DNA of 64,000 nt. It comes from Planctomycetota bacterium (GTDB lineage Bacteria; Planctomycetota; UBA1135; GCA-002686595). The position numbers and the translations under genes are program-made. Below the pieces are notes generated by a model. The model saw only the letters and a program-made list of their open reading frames with translations. It had not been told where the DNA came from and made no database searches. Below, in pieces: positions 10,297 to 19,089 of this stretch; position 1 is the stretch's first letter, and each line of letters opens with the position of its first letter. The stretch is taken from contig JAEUHY010000045.1 of NCBI GenBank assembly GCA_016795325.1, forward strand, positions 1 to 64,000, read 5' to 3'.

Positions 10297-10389
10297 CGAA
10301 CGTACGGTGCCAGAGCAATTTGTCTCACGCCCCCGGCGCGCGTGGCGCGCCGGGGGCGTGAGACAAATTGCTCTGGCGCCGTACGTTCG
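10297..10389. repeat. REP-like long palindrome, copy 2
   Basis: A 93-base palindrome with a 3-base loop (GTG) and one mismatch (GGTGCC against GGCGCC). The conserved core is GCCAGAGCAATTTGTCTCAC in each arm. The outermost CGAACGTAC is matched by GTACGTTCG. It fills the gap between two converging stop codons, 4 bases after one and 7 before the other, so here it could also act as a bidirectional terminator, although there is no T-run. Confidence 0.95.
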
Positions 10390-10396
10390 CCGCGGA

Positions 10397-12964
10397 CTAC
10401 TTCATCAGGCGTTCCAGCCGCTCGCGGTACTTCTCGTACAGCTCGGTCTGGCGGTTCTCGAGGCTCTGCTGGCGGCCGTCGATGAAGACGTACTCCACGT
10501 GCGTCGAGTGTTCGAGCAGGTCGCCGTCCGTGATCACGAGGTCGGCGAGCTTGCCGACCGCGAGGCTGCCGAGCTCGCGTTCGAGCCCGAGCGTGCGCGC
10601 CGCGTAGAGCGTGATCGCGCGCACGGCTTCCTCGCGCGGCAAGCCGAACGACGCCGCCATCGAGGCGTGGAACACGACGTTGCGGATGTTCTCGTCCTCG
10701 CCGGACGAAATCGCGAACGGCACGCCGGCGCGGTGCAGCACCGCCGGGTTCGCATAGCACGCGTCGTACGGGTCGAAGTCGCTGCTCGGCAACTCGAGCG
10801 TGCCCGCGACGACGACGGGAACCTTGCTGGCCGCGAGCTGCTCGACGACCTTCCAACCCTCGCTCACGCCGTACAGCACGGCGTCGAGCTTCTCGTCCTG
10901 GATGAACTTGAGCGCGTGCAGGATCGTCTGCGCGTTGTTCGCGTGCACCGCGACGCGCTTGCGGCCCAGCGCGAACGGCGCGAGCGCCTCGAGCCGCGGG
11001 TCGTAGAGCGGTCGCGCCGAAGCATCGTCGCCGGCGGCGTCCAGCACACGCTGGTGCTCACGCGCCGCCGCGAACAGCTTGCGCAGCTCCTCGACCGCCT
11101 CCGGCTCCTTCTTCTCCTTGGCGGTGTTCGAGGTGGTCGGGAAACCCAGGTGCAGCATGTCGCGATCGACGTGCAGCAGCTCCTCCCACGTGTCGCCCGC
11201 GAGCCGGATCACGCACGATTGCCCGCGCAACGGGCCGCCTGACTGCGGCGCCGACTGCGCGCGCGTCACGCCGTTGAAGCGCGTCACGCCGATGTGCGCC
11301 GAGTCGGCCGCCAGACTCGCCGCCGCGCGCACGTCGGGTTGGTTGCCGCCGATCTCGCGCTCGTCGCGCGTCGCTTGCACCGAGCCGATTTCGTACAGCC
11401 CCAGGCGCGTGCCGAGAGCCACGACGCCCGGCCACACGTGCTTGCCGCTCGCATCGAGCACGCGTGCGCCGGAGGGAATCGCGAGCCCCGCGCCGAGCGC
11501 GACGATGCGGCCGTCGGAGACGAGCAGCACGCCGTTCTCGATTTCCGGTCCGGTCACCGGATGCAGGGTCGCGCCGACGATGGCGAGGCGCTCGTTGCCG
11601 GGCAGCGCGTCGACCTGCGGATCCTTGAGCGGCTCCTCGAGCGCCGTGAGCGGCGCCGGCCGCGAGTCGAGCTCGAACGCATCGCGCCGCTGGAACACGA
11701 CCTCGCCGTCCACCATCGTCCATTCGACGCGCGCGTAGCACGACAGCGGATCGTGCGTGTGCAGCACGAGGTCGGCGTCCTTGCCGACTTCGATCGAGCC
11801 GGTTCGCTTGTCGATCCCGAGCTGGATCGCGGGATTGAGCGTCACGAGCCTGAGCGCATTGACGGGATCCATCCCGCCGTAGCGGATCGACTTGGCCGCG
11901 TCGGTGTACAGATGCCGCATCAACTCGTCGGAGTCGGAGTTGACGCTGGTGACCGCGCCCGCGCGCTCGAGCAACACGGTGTTGAACGGCGTCGCGTCGT
12001 ACGCCTCGACCTTGTAGGCCCACCAGTCGCTGAACGTCGACGGGCCGGCGCCGTGCTTGGCGATCTCGTGCGCGACCTTGTAGCCCTCGAGCACGTGCTG
12101 CAGCGTCTTGATGCGCACGCCGAAACGCTCGGCCACGCGCAGCAACATCAAGATCTCGTCGGCGCGATAGCAGTGCGAATGCACGTCGACGCTGCCGCTC
12201 AAGATCCCGGCGAGCGCGTCCAGACGCACGTCCTTGCGCGGCGGCGCCGGATCTTCGCCGCGCTTGCGCGCCGCTTCGTAGTCCGCCCACTCGCGTTGGT
12301 ACTCACGCGCCCGGGTGAACGCGCGCTCGAGCAACGTCTCGACACCCATGCGCGACGCAGGGAAGCGCGAATTGTTGCCGCCGCCGTTCGAGCGCTTGAC
12401 GTTCTCGCCGAGCGCGAACTTCACGCCTTCCGGCGCGCCTTCGAACACCAGCTCGGCGTTCGACTTGCCGTAGCGCAGCTTGATCACCTCGTGACGCCCG
12501 CCGATGGTGTTCGCCGAGCCGTGCAGGAGCCGCGCCGCCGTCACGCCGCCCGCTGCAGCGCGGTAGAGGTTCACGTCCTCGCAGTCGAGCGCGTCGGAGA
12601 TGTCGCACTCCGCCGTGATCGAGTACGTGCCTTCGTTGACGCCGCGCGAGATCGCCGTGTGCGCATGGCAGTCGATGACGCCGGGCGCGAGATGCCGGCC
12701 GGCGCCGTCGATCTCGAGCACGCCGGCCGGCGCGCTCACCTTGCCGACCGCGGCGATCTTGCCGTCCTTGACGTACACGTCGCCGAGCTGGCGCGGCCCG
12801 ACCGCCGAGTGGATCACCACGTTGCGGATCACGCACGTCCCGCCGGTCGCGAGCGCCGGCTTGCGATGCGCTTCGAGTTCGAGCGGGTGCTCGCCCGCAC
12901 GCACCGGCGCTCCGAGCGCGAGCGCGGCGACGAGGACGACGATTCGACGATCAAGGGTGTTCAT
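10397..12964 (-). CDS. Exported imidazolonepropionase-like amidohydrolase
   Basis: An 855-residue metal-dependent hydrolase starting at ATG 12964, 11 bases after a GGAGG ribosome site, with a signal peptide (MNTLDRRIVVLVAALALG). The entry motif of the amidohydrolase superfamily is intact: HLAPGVIDCHAH (metal ligands His100, His102). Further conserved pieces are HSHC and NSDSDE in the first half. The length is about twice that of a single amidohydrolase. The second half repeats the pattern (VTGPEIENGVLLVSDGRIVALG ... WPGVVALG) and ends with SLAVGKLADLVITDG, so it looks like two fused units, the second without HxH. The substrate is unknown; peptidase or cyclic-amide activity would fit. It overlaps the upstream gene by 14 bases and is the second gene of an operon. 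Confidence 0.9.
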   Translation of the reverse strand: MNTLDRRIVVLVAALALGAPVRAGEHPLELEAHRKPALATGGTCVIRNVVIHSAVGPRQLGDVYVKDGKIAAVGKVSAPAGVLEIDGAGRHLAPGVIDCHAHTAISRGVNEGTYSITAECDISDALDCEDVNLYRAAAGGVTAARLLHGSANTIGGRHEVIKLRYGKSNAELVFEGAPEGVKFALGENVKRSNGGGNNSRFPASRMGVETLLERAFTRAREYQREWADYEAARKRGEDPAPPRKDVRLDALAGILSGSVDVHSHCYRADEILMLLRVAERFGVRIKTLQHVLEGYKVAHEIAKHGAGPSTFSDWWAYKVEAYDATPFNTVLLERAGAVTSVNSDSDELMRHLYTDAAKSIRYGGMDPVNALRLVTLNPAIQLGIDKRTGSIEVGKDADLVLHTHDPLSCYARVEWTMVDGEVVFQRRDAFELDSRPAPLTALEEPLKDPQVDALPGNERLAIVGATLHPVTGPEIENGVLLVSDGRIVALGAGLAIPSGARVLDASGKHVWPGVVALGTRLGLYEIGSVQATRDEREIGGNQPDVRAAASLAADSAHIGVTRFNGVTRAQSAPQSGGPLRGQSCVIRLAGDTWEELLHVDRDMLHLGFPTTSNTAKEKKEPEAVEELRKLFAAAREHQRVLDAAGDDASARPLYDPRLEALAPFALGRKRVAVHANNAQTILHALKFIQDEKLDAVLYGVSEGWKVVEQLAASKVPVVVAGTLELPSSDFDPYDACYANPAVLHRAGVPFAISSGEDENIRNVVFHASMAASFGLPREEAVRAITLYAARTLGLERELGSLAVGKLADLVITDGDLLEHSTHVEYVFIDGRQQSLENRQTELYEKYRERLERLMK

Positions 12965-14804
12965 CGCTGCAGCCTCCGTGTCCCGCTTCGACATGCGCTT
13001 CGTGCTGACCGGGCTTGCGCGTCGCGCTCGCCTCGCTGACGTTCTCGCCCCAGGGGCCCTTCGACGTGACCTGGCCGGCGAAGCTCTCGCCGGCGAGCTC
13101 GACCTTCCACGAACTCTCGACTTCGACGTCGCCGATCGAGAACGCGCCCTTGAGCGTCAGCGTCTTGCCTGCGACGCGGCCGCGCACTTCGATCACTCGT
13201 TCACCATCGCCGCCCGGCGTGGTCGTCGTGTACGTGCCGTTGACGTCGCCGTCCGCGGCCATCTTCACGTCGAGCGTCCCAGGCCGCACGCCCTGGTCGC
13301 TCTTGAGCTCGACCGCCCACACGCCGCTCGCATCGACGCCCTCGTCGGGCTTGCCTTCGCTCTCGGCTTCGTCCTTGACCTCGAATTCGCTGGGGAAGCC
13401 GTCGACGAACAGCCAGCCGAGCTTCGCACCCTTGACCAGCGGATGCGCCGTCCACAGCGCGAACGTCGCGTCATCGCCCGCGCGCAGCGCGCCCAGATGC
13501 GCGTCGACGCCGGCCAAGCGCGCGCCGTTCGTGCTCAGCGCGGCGAGCGCCACGTCCTTGGGCAGTCCCTTCTCGACCAGCGTGCGCACCTTCTTCACGA
13601 GCTCCGCCGCGCCCTTGTCCGCGGAGCCGAACGAGAACTCGACACCTGCCTTGTGCAGCGCGATCGCGCAGTCGCGGCGCTCTTCCCACAGGCGCCGACG
13701 CTCCTTGCGAACCTCGAGCGGCTCTTCGTAGCTCCACAGCACCTTCTCGTCGGCCTTCGCGTCCTTCTTCTCGGGCTTGGCCGGAGTTTGCGCGCCGTCG
13801 GCCTTCGCCTCCTCGCCTTCCTTGTCCTTCTTCGCGCCGCCCTTCTTGTCCTTCTCGCTCGGATCCTTGGGCTCGTCGCCCCACTCGAGCGTGAGCACGA
13901 CCGGAATCGAGCGCTCCTTGAGCACGCCGGCGACCTTGAACGCCTCGCGTCCGCCGACGATGCCGACCGACAGACCGAGCTCGTCGCCGAGCGCGATCCA
14001 GCGCAGGATGTCCTGCGCGCTTTCGGCTTCGCACATCAGCCGCTGCGACTTGCTCGTCAGCCGCTGCGCTGCTTCGAGGTCCACGTCGAAGGCGGGCCGC
14101 GGACCGCTCTTGCCCGCCGCGTAACGCTGCGCGAGCAGCGAGTGGCGCTGCACGTCGAGGAAGAACTGCCGCAGCTGGGCGACGTAGCCCATCAGCGTGC
14201 CCGGGTAGCCAGAGCCGCCGGCGCGGAAGGCGGCGTGCGCGAAGACGTCGGCGCGCAGCAGCACGTCGCGTGCGGCGGCGTCGCGGGTCGTGGCCAGCGC
14301 GCTCGTGCCGGCGAGCAGTTGGCCGCTCGGTGCGCTGAGGAGCGCTCCGAAACCGGCCTCGCGCAGCGCGCGCCCCTTGTCCTTGGGCAACACGAACGCC
14401 TCGGACGCGCGGAACGCCGGCTGGATGCCCTTGCGGTTGGCGTCGCGCATGTCGACGAGCACGTCCGCGGCCTCGCTCCTGGGCTGGTCCTGTTCGGCGA
14501 CCGGCGTCGGAGTGGCGCACGCGACCTGCGTGAAGGCGTCGACGAAGGCCGGCGTCGCGAGCCAGCCCTTGCCGTCGACGGCGCGCGCGTTGGCGGGCGG
14601 CGCCTCATCGGCCTTCGTGATGCGCTCGATGCGACCATCGCGCAGCACGAGGTTGACGCGCGGGGCGTCGGGGCGATCTTCGAGTCGCACGTCCTTGACG
14701 ACGTACGGTTGCGGCCGCGGCAAAGCCTGTTGGGCCAGCGCGGCGGCGGTGATCAAGACGGCGGCGCCGGCGAAACGGGCCGCGCGGCCGAGCGAAGCGA
14801 TCAT
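12951..14804 (-). CDS. Degenerate amidohydrolase-family protein, exported
   Basis: A 617-residue paralogue-like protein preceding the amidohydrolase in the same operon. The ATG at 14804 gives a signal peptide (MIASLGRAARFAGAAVLITAAALAQ). The fold signature is recognisable at the front (VNLVLRDGRIERI...WLATPAFVDAFTQ) and near LGALRAGDDATFALW, but the HxH metal pair is replaced by AFT, so it is probably catalytically dead or altered. A Lys/Glu-rich linker (about 330-380) and a C-terminal beta domain (GVWAVELKSDQG...SWKVELAGESFAG) follow. The final residues are His/Cys-rich (HEAHVEAGHGGC), which may bind metal. It may act as a structural partner of the downstream enzyme. Confidence 0.85.
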   Translation of the reverse strand: MIASLGRAARFAGAAVLITAAALAQQALPRPQPYVVKDVRLEDRPDAPRVNLVLRDGRIERITKADEAPPANARAVDGKGWLATPAFVDAFTQVACATPTPVAEQDQPRSEAADVLVDMRDANRKGIQPAFRASEAFVLPKDKGRALREAGFGALLSAPSGQLLAGTSALATTRDAAARDVLLRADVFAHAAFRAGGSGYPGTLMGYVAQLRQFFLDVQRHSLLAQRYAAGKSGPRPAFDVDLEAAQRLTSKSQRLMCEAESAQDILRWIALGDELGLSVGIVGGREAFKVAGVLKERSIPVVLTLEWGDEPKDPSEKDKKGGAKKDKEGEEAKADGAQTPAKPEKKDAKADEKVLWSYEEPLEVRKERRRLWEERRDCAIALHKAGVEFSFGSADKGAAELVKKVRTLVEKGLPKDVALAALSTNGARLAGVDAHLGALRAGDDATFALWTAHPLVKGAKLGWLFVDGFPSEFEVKDEAESEGKPDEGVDASGVWAVELKSDQGVRPGTLDVKMAADGDVNGTYTTTTPGGDGERVIEVRGRVAGKTLTLKGAFSIGDVEVESSWKVELAGESFAGQVTSKGPWGENVSEASATRKPGQHEAHVEAGHGGCSDEHP

Positions 14805-14886
14805 GCGCGCTCCTGCATGCTGTCGGGGGACACGTCGGAAAAGCGCAGGGGACCCGCGCTGAGGGCCGGGCATTCTGCCCCGTCGG

Positions 14887-14973
14887 TTGTGCGGCGCCAG
14901 AGCAATTTGTCTCACGCATCCGGCGCGCGGCGCGCGCCGGATGCGTGAGACAAATTGCTCTGGCGCCGCACAA
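14887..14973. repeat. REP-like long palindrome, copy 3
   Basis: An 87-base perfect palindrome with loop GGC. The core is GCCAGAGCAATTTGTCTCAC, the inner stem ATCCGGCGCGC and the outer arms TTGTGCG/CGCACAA. It lies between two diverging genes (start codons at 14804 and 15085), so it cannot serve as a terminator for either. Confidence 0.95.
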
Positions 14974-15084
14974 TCAACTAGCGAGCCCACGGAGCTGCGC
15001 TAGCCTCGAAGAAGCTCGCCGAGGCGGACCGGCTGGCGGCACTGGCTTTCTTGACGCCCGGAACCTCCGGGACAAAGGAATCTC

Positions 15085-16695
15085 ATGAACACTTCGTGCT
15101 CGCGTGTCCTGCAGCTCGCTCTAGCGGTCGGTTTCGTCGCCTCGCAAAGTGCTCGCGCTCAGAGCTTCGTCGAACAAGGCAAATTCACCTCGGTTGGCTC
15201 GCGCCCAGCGGACGAGCTCAGCGGCGACGTCGCGCTCGACGGCGACACGTTGGCCGTCGGCGCCGTACGCGCGAGCGTTCCCGGACTCGTCGAGAGCGGC
15301 GCGGTGCTCGTGTACACGCGCAGCGGCTCGAGCTGGACGCAGAGCGCGACCGTCACGCCGAACGTCCCTGTCGACTTCAGCCTGTTCGGAGGATCCGTCG
15401 AGCTGGACGGCGATGACCTTGCGGTCGGCGCACAGAACGAGGATCGGGTGTACGTGTTCCAGCGCGTGGCCGGCGTGTGGACGCAGCAGACCGTGCTCGC
15501 GCCGCCGGCCGTCGGCCAGCAAGTTGCGTTCGGAGCCTCGCTCGCACTCGACGGCGACACGCTCGCCGTCGGCGCGCCGCAGCACGACTCTGGCAGCGGC
15601 GACGACAGCGTCGGACGCGTGTTCGTGTTCCGGCGCGTGGGCGGCGCCTGGGGCGCCCCGCAAGTCGTCGAGGGTTCCGGCAACCTGTTCGGCGGTTTCG
15701 GAAGGAACCTGGCGCTCTCGGGCGCGCACATGGTCATCACCGAGGGCGGCCCCTTTTCGCAAAGCGCCATCGTCTACACGTTCAACGGAACGGACTGGCA
15801 GTTCCAACAGAACGTCCCGGTGAGCTCGACGCCCGCGGCGTGGGGCTCGGGAGTGAGCTCGGTGGCCATCGACGGCACGACGCTCGCGATCGCCGTGCCC
15901 CAGTGGACTTCGCTCTTCGTCCCCGCGCCCGTCGGCCGCGTGTTCGTGTCGGAGCTGGTGAACGGCGTGTGGACCCTCGCCGCCGACTTTCCCGGGGCCG
16001 GCGACGTGCGCGTGAGCGGCGAGTACATCGTCGCGGGCGACGTGCGCGATGCGACCGCAGGCGTCGACGCCGGCGCCGTGCGGGTCGCGCGCAGGCGCAC
16101 CACGGCCTGGGATGAATTCACACTTGCGCTCGCGAGCGACGCCGCGCCCGGCGATCGGCTCGGCGTGCGCGTCGACATCGACGGCACGACGCTCGCCGCG
16201 GCCGCGGGCAACAAGGACTTGGCGACGAGCTTGATCGCACCGGTCTACGTTGGCGTCAACCTCGGGTCGGCGGTCGCGTACTGCACGGGCAAGCTCAACT
16301 CGCTCGGCTGCACGCCGTCGATTTCGGCCGTGGGCGCGACCGCCAGCGCTTCGGGCAGCGGGACGTTCACGCTGCGCGCCGATCAGCTCATCGGCAGCAC
16401 GAGCGGCCTCGCCTTCTACAGCCTCTCGGGCCGCGCGGCCGCGCCGTTCCAGGGCGGTTTCCTGTGCGTCGAAGCGCCGCTGCGCCGCACGCCGCTGACC
16501 ACGAGCACCCCGAGCGCGCCCGGCGTGTGCGGCGGCGTTTCGACGCTCGACTTCAACGCGGTGATCGCTTCGGGAACGAATCCGGCGCTCAACGAGGTCG
16601 GGGCGCTCGTTCGTGCGCAGTGGTGGCACCGCGACGCCGCGGCGCCGATCCCGACGAGCCTGACCGACGCGCTCGAGTTCTCGGTCGGGCCTTGA
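15085..16695 (+). CDS. Secreted FG-GAP-type beta-propeller protein with C-terminal YCTGK module
   Basis: A 536-residue protein with signal peptide MNTSCSRVLQLALAVGFVASQSARA, 7 bases after an AAAGGA ribosome site. Repeated blocks of the type ALDGDTLAVGAP occur from about residue 45 to 380, as in FG-GAP/integrin-alpha-like propellers. Residues 398-536 are the Cys-containing module (AYCTGKLNSLGC..., AAPFQGG.LC) seen at the end of the subtilase at 0.2-3.9 kb. The propeller suggests binding rather than catalysis. The shared tail suggests a common surface-delivery route. It is flanked by palindromes on both sides. Confidence 0.9.
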   Translation: MNTSCSRVLQLALAVGFVASQSARAQSFVEQGKFTSVGSRPADELSGDVALDGDTLAVGAVRASVPGLVESGAVLVYTRSGSSWTQSATVTPNVPVDFSLFGGSVELDGDDLAVGAQNEDRVYVFQRVAGVWTQQTVLAPPAVGQQVAFGASLALDGDTLAVGAPQHDSGSGDDSVGRVFVFRRVGGAWGAPQVVEGSGNLFGGFGRNLALSGAHMVITEGGPFSQSAIVYTFNGTDWQFQQNVPVSSTPAAWGSGVSSVAIDGTTLAIAVPQWTSLFVPAPVGRVFVSELVNGVWTLAADFPGAGDVRVSGEYIVAGDVRDATAGVDAGAVRVARRRTTAWDEFTLALASDAAPGDRLGVRVDIDGTTLAAAAGNKDLATSLIAPVYVGVNLGSAVAYCTGKLNSLGCTPSISAVGATASASGSGTFTLRADQLIGSTSGLAFYSLSGRAAAPFQGGFLCVEAPLRRTPLTTSTPSAPGVCGGVSTLDFNAVIASGTNPALNEVGALVRAQWWHRDAAAPIPTSLTDALEFSVGP

Positions 16696-16709
16696 CCGGC
16701 GCTGCGGCG

Positions 16710-16796
16710 TTGTACGGCGCCAGAGCCATTTGTCTCACGCCACCGACGCGCCTCGCGCACCGGTGGCGTGAGACAAATGGCTCTGGCGCCGTACAA
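16710..16796. repeat. REP-like long palindrome, copy 4
   Basis: An 87-base palindrome starting 15 bases after a stop codon and ending 12 bases before the next start on the same strand. Its core reads GCCATTTGTC where the other copies read GCAATTTGTC. The partner arm carries the matching change (GACAAATGGC), so the pairing is kept. Two mismatches are confined to the inner stem. The outer arms are TTGTACGG/CCGTACAA. Confidence 0.94.
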
Positions 16797-16807
16797 CCGT
16801 CGCCCGC

Positions 16808-17794
16808 ATGAGCACCCCGCCCGCCGCCCCGCCCCCCTCCCCGCGCGCGACACGCGCGGTGCTCGCCCTGCTGCTCGTCACGGTGCTGTGGGGCTGGACG
16901 TTCGTGTGGATGAAGCAGGCCACCGACGCGGCGAGCGCGCAACTCGGCCCCGACGGCCTCACGGCCGGGATCGGCCTGTTCATGACGTTGCGCTTCGGGC
17001 TCGCGGCCGTCGCGATGCTCGCGCTGCCTGCTGTGAGGCGCGGACTCACACGCGGCGCCTGGCTCGCCGGACTGTGGATTGGACTCGCACTGCTCGGCGG
17101 CTTCCTGCTCCAGATGTTCGGCCTGAGCGGCGTTTCGCCCGCGGTTTCGGCCTTTCTGACGAGCCTGTACGTGCTCTTCACCGCGTTGCTGACCGCCGTA
17201 CGCAACCGCCGCGCGCCGCATGTCGCGCTGATCGCAGGCGCATTGCTCGCAACCTTCGGCGCGGGCTTCATCGGCGGACCGCCGCAGCTCACGTTCGGCC
17301 TCGCCGAAGGTCTGACCATCGGCTGCGCCTTCGTGTTCGCCGTGCACATCCTCGTCACGGACGCCTTCACCAAACGCGAGGCGCCGATGCCGGTGACGAT
17401 GACCTCGTTCGTGGTCGTCGCGCTCGGCGGCGCGCTCACCTGCGCGATCGGCGCAGTGCTCCAGCCGCAGGTGACCAGCGCACAGCTTCTCGAGCTCGCG
17501 CAGAGCGCTGAGTTCCTCACGCCCATGCTGCTCGCTTCGAGCCTCGCCACCGTGCTCGCGCTGTCGCTGATGAACGTGTTCCAGCGCGAGCTCGACCCCG
17601 TGCGCGCCGCGATCATCTACGCCATCGAACCGATCTGGGCAGCGCTCGTCTCGATCACGCTCGGACGCGAGACCACCACGCCGTGGCTGTTCATCGGCGG
17701 CGCCGCGCTGCTGCTTGGTAACCTAGTCGCCGAACTGGGCCCGACGCTGCTGCGTCGGCGCTCTTCACTCCACAAAAGCCGGAGCCCTCTATGA
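16808..17794 (+). CDS. EamA/DMT-family transporter
   Basis: A 328-residue polytopic inner-membrane protein with about ten hydrophobic helices and two EamA halves. The first half has LLLVTVLWGWTFVWMKQAT. The second ends with IYAIEPIWAALVS and WLFIGGAALLLGNLVAEL, the classic positions of the family. It probably exports a small metabolite such as an amino acid; the substrate cannot be read from sequence. Its stop codon overlaps the next start (ATGA), so the two are translationally coupled. Confidence 0.92.
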   Translation: MSTPPAAPPPSPRATRAVLALLLVTVLWGWTFVWMKQATDAASAQLGPDGLTAGIGLFMTLRFGLAAVAMLALPAVRRGLTRGAWLAGLWIGLALLGGFLLQMFGLSGVSPAVSAFLTSLYVLFTALLTAVRNRRAPHVALIAGALLATFGAGFIGGPPQLTFGLAEGLTIGCAFVFAVHILVTDAFTKREAPMPVTMTSFVVVALGGALTCAIGAVLQPQVTSAQLLELAQSAEFLTPMLLASSLATVLALSLMNVFQRELDPVRAAIIYAIEPIWAALVSITLGRETTTPWLFIGGAALLLGNLVAELGPTLLRRRSSLHKSRSPL

Positions 17795-18084
17795 ACAAGC
17801 TCACTCTTTGCTCCCTCGTCTTGCTGGCGCCCCTCGGTGCAGTCGTGTTCACGACACCAGCCTGCATCGGTGTCGCGCACGATCAGTCCGATGCGCGCGA
17901 AGTGATCACGCTCAAGTACGCGAGTGCGGCAGACATCAAGGCGAAGCTCACGACGCTCTACATGGGTGACGGAGTCCTGGTCGAGTCGGACGATCGCACC
18001 AACAGCGTGATTGTCGTCGCCAGCAAAGACAAGTTCGCGGAGATCGAGAGGCTCGTCGCGAAGCTCGATATCGAAGTGAAGTGA
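17791..18084 (+). CDS. Small exported protein with a stand-alone secretin-N (NolW-like) domain
   Basis: A 97-residue protein. The N-terminus (MNKLTLCSLVLLAPLGAVVFTTPAC) is a signal peptide, possibly a lipoprotein signal ending at Cys25. The rest matches the short secretin N-domain found as repeats in type II secretion and type IV pilus secretins (EVITLKYASAADIKAKL ... TNSVIVVASKDKFAEIERLV). A GGAG site lies upstream and it overlaps the transporter stop by four bases. There is no secretin pore in the protein or nearby. It may be a piece shed from a secretin or a periplasmic adaptor. Confidence 0.8.
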   Translation: MNKLTLCSLVLLAPLGAVVFTTPACIGVAHDQSDAREVITLKYASAADIKAKLTTLYMGDGVLVESDDRTNSVIVVASKDKFAEIERLVAKLDIEVK

Positions 18085-18420
18085 GTGCGCGGGCGGCGCG
18101 GCCGCAGTGCGTCCGGGCAGGTCGACGCGCGCACGAGCGGTTCGAGTCGCCGTGCGCCGCTCGCAACGCCTGGCAGATAGAGCGGCGACTCACTTGTCCG
18201 ACAGACGCTGGAGTGGCAACCCGTGTTGGTCCTGCGCACTTCGCCTGCGACCGCCCGTCCCCTTGCGTGGGAGCTGGAAACGAGGAGCGCGCGAAGCGCT
18301 CGCTCGTTCATGGGCCAGCTCCGCCCATCCCGGGCCCCATCGACAGATTTGTCGATCGTCTCGGCGCTGGCCATCGCGTAGTTAGATGCCTTCCGATTTC
18401 TCTGACTACGAGGTTCTACG
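18085..18420. other. 336-bp intergenic gap with a small hairpin
   Basis: No convincing gene is seen. At 18339-18356 a perfect 7-bp stem with loop GATT (ATCGACA...TGTCGAT) lies 64 bases before the coiled-coil protein start and has no T-run. It could be an operator or a weak structural element. Confidence 0.4.
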
Positions 18421-19089
18421 ATGAAGCGTCTGACTCTGCCCTTCCTTCTCGCGCTGTGTGCACTCGCCCTGGGATCCAACGCCTGCCAGAGCCCTCTGCG
18501 CTCGCCGGGCGCGGATGACGCCATGATGGCGAACTTGTCGGCGTCCCAGCGGGCCACGATCGATCAGGCTCGCGCGAACTACAACCTTCGCACGGACGAA
18601 CTGGCGGTCGCACGCTTGGACGTCGTGCGGTCGAAAGCTGAGCATTCCCTCGCCAAGACCGACCTCGAGATCGCGCGGACGAACGTCACACGCGCGGAAG
18701 ATGTCGTGTCGGTAGCCCAGACGAGCACCGCGTCGGACCTGGAGGCCGCGCGCGATGCGTTGGCGGTCGCCAGCGCCAAGGTCCCGCAGCAGGAGCTGCT
18801 CGTTACCTGGCGCGACTGCAACGTGACGCGCAGCGAGCGGGCGCTCGACGTGGCGCAATGCAGCCAAGCGCTGGCGTTTGCGAACACCGAACTCGAGAAG
18901 GCCCGCGCCTATTCGGTTTCCGACCGGGCGGCGTCGCGGAATGTCGATGTGCGCGCGCGTGAAGAGCGCGTGAGCGAATGCCAGACGCAGGAATCCGTCG
19001 CGCGCGCCAAGCTCGCCGGGGCCGTGCGCGAGTGCGAAATGGCCGAGCGCTCCTACGAGAGCGGACTCACCACCGCGTCCAAGGACTGA
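18421..19089 (+). CDS. Coiled-coil lipoprotein
   Basis: A 222-residue protein after a GAGG site. The signal sequence ends in a lipobox (LGSNAC, Cys22), so it should be acylated and membrane-anchored. The mature part is almost entirely charged heptad-like sequence (DQARANYNLRTDELAVARLD...), with few aromatic residues, predicted to be a long coiled coil. No enzyme motif is present. It resembles periplasmic spacer or tether proteins in organisation only. It lies alone between two gaps; the next gene, 0.6 kb downstream on the same strand, is the cyclic glucan synthase. Confidence 0.82.
   Translation: MKRLTLPFLLALCALALGSNACQSPLRSPGADDAMMANLSASQRATIDQARANYNLRTDELAVARLDVVRSKAEHSLAKTDLEIARTNVTRAEDVVSVAQTSTASDLEAARDALAVASAKVPQQELLVTWRDCNVTRSERALDVAQCSQALAFANTELEKARAYSVSDRAASRNVDVRAREERVSECQTQESVARAKLAGAVRECEMAERSYESGLTTASKD

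Noticed and set aside
10297..10389. Palindromes simply as intrinsic terminators
   Set aside because: No T-run follows, and copies 3 and 5 lie between diverging start codons.
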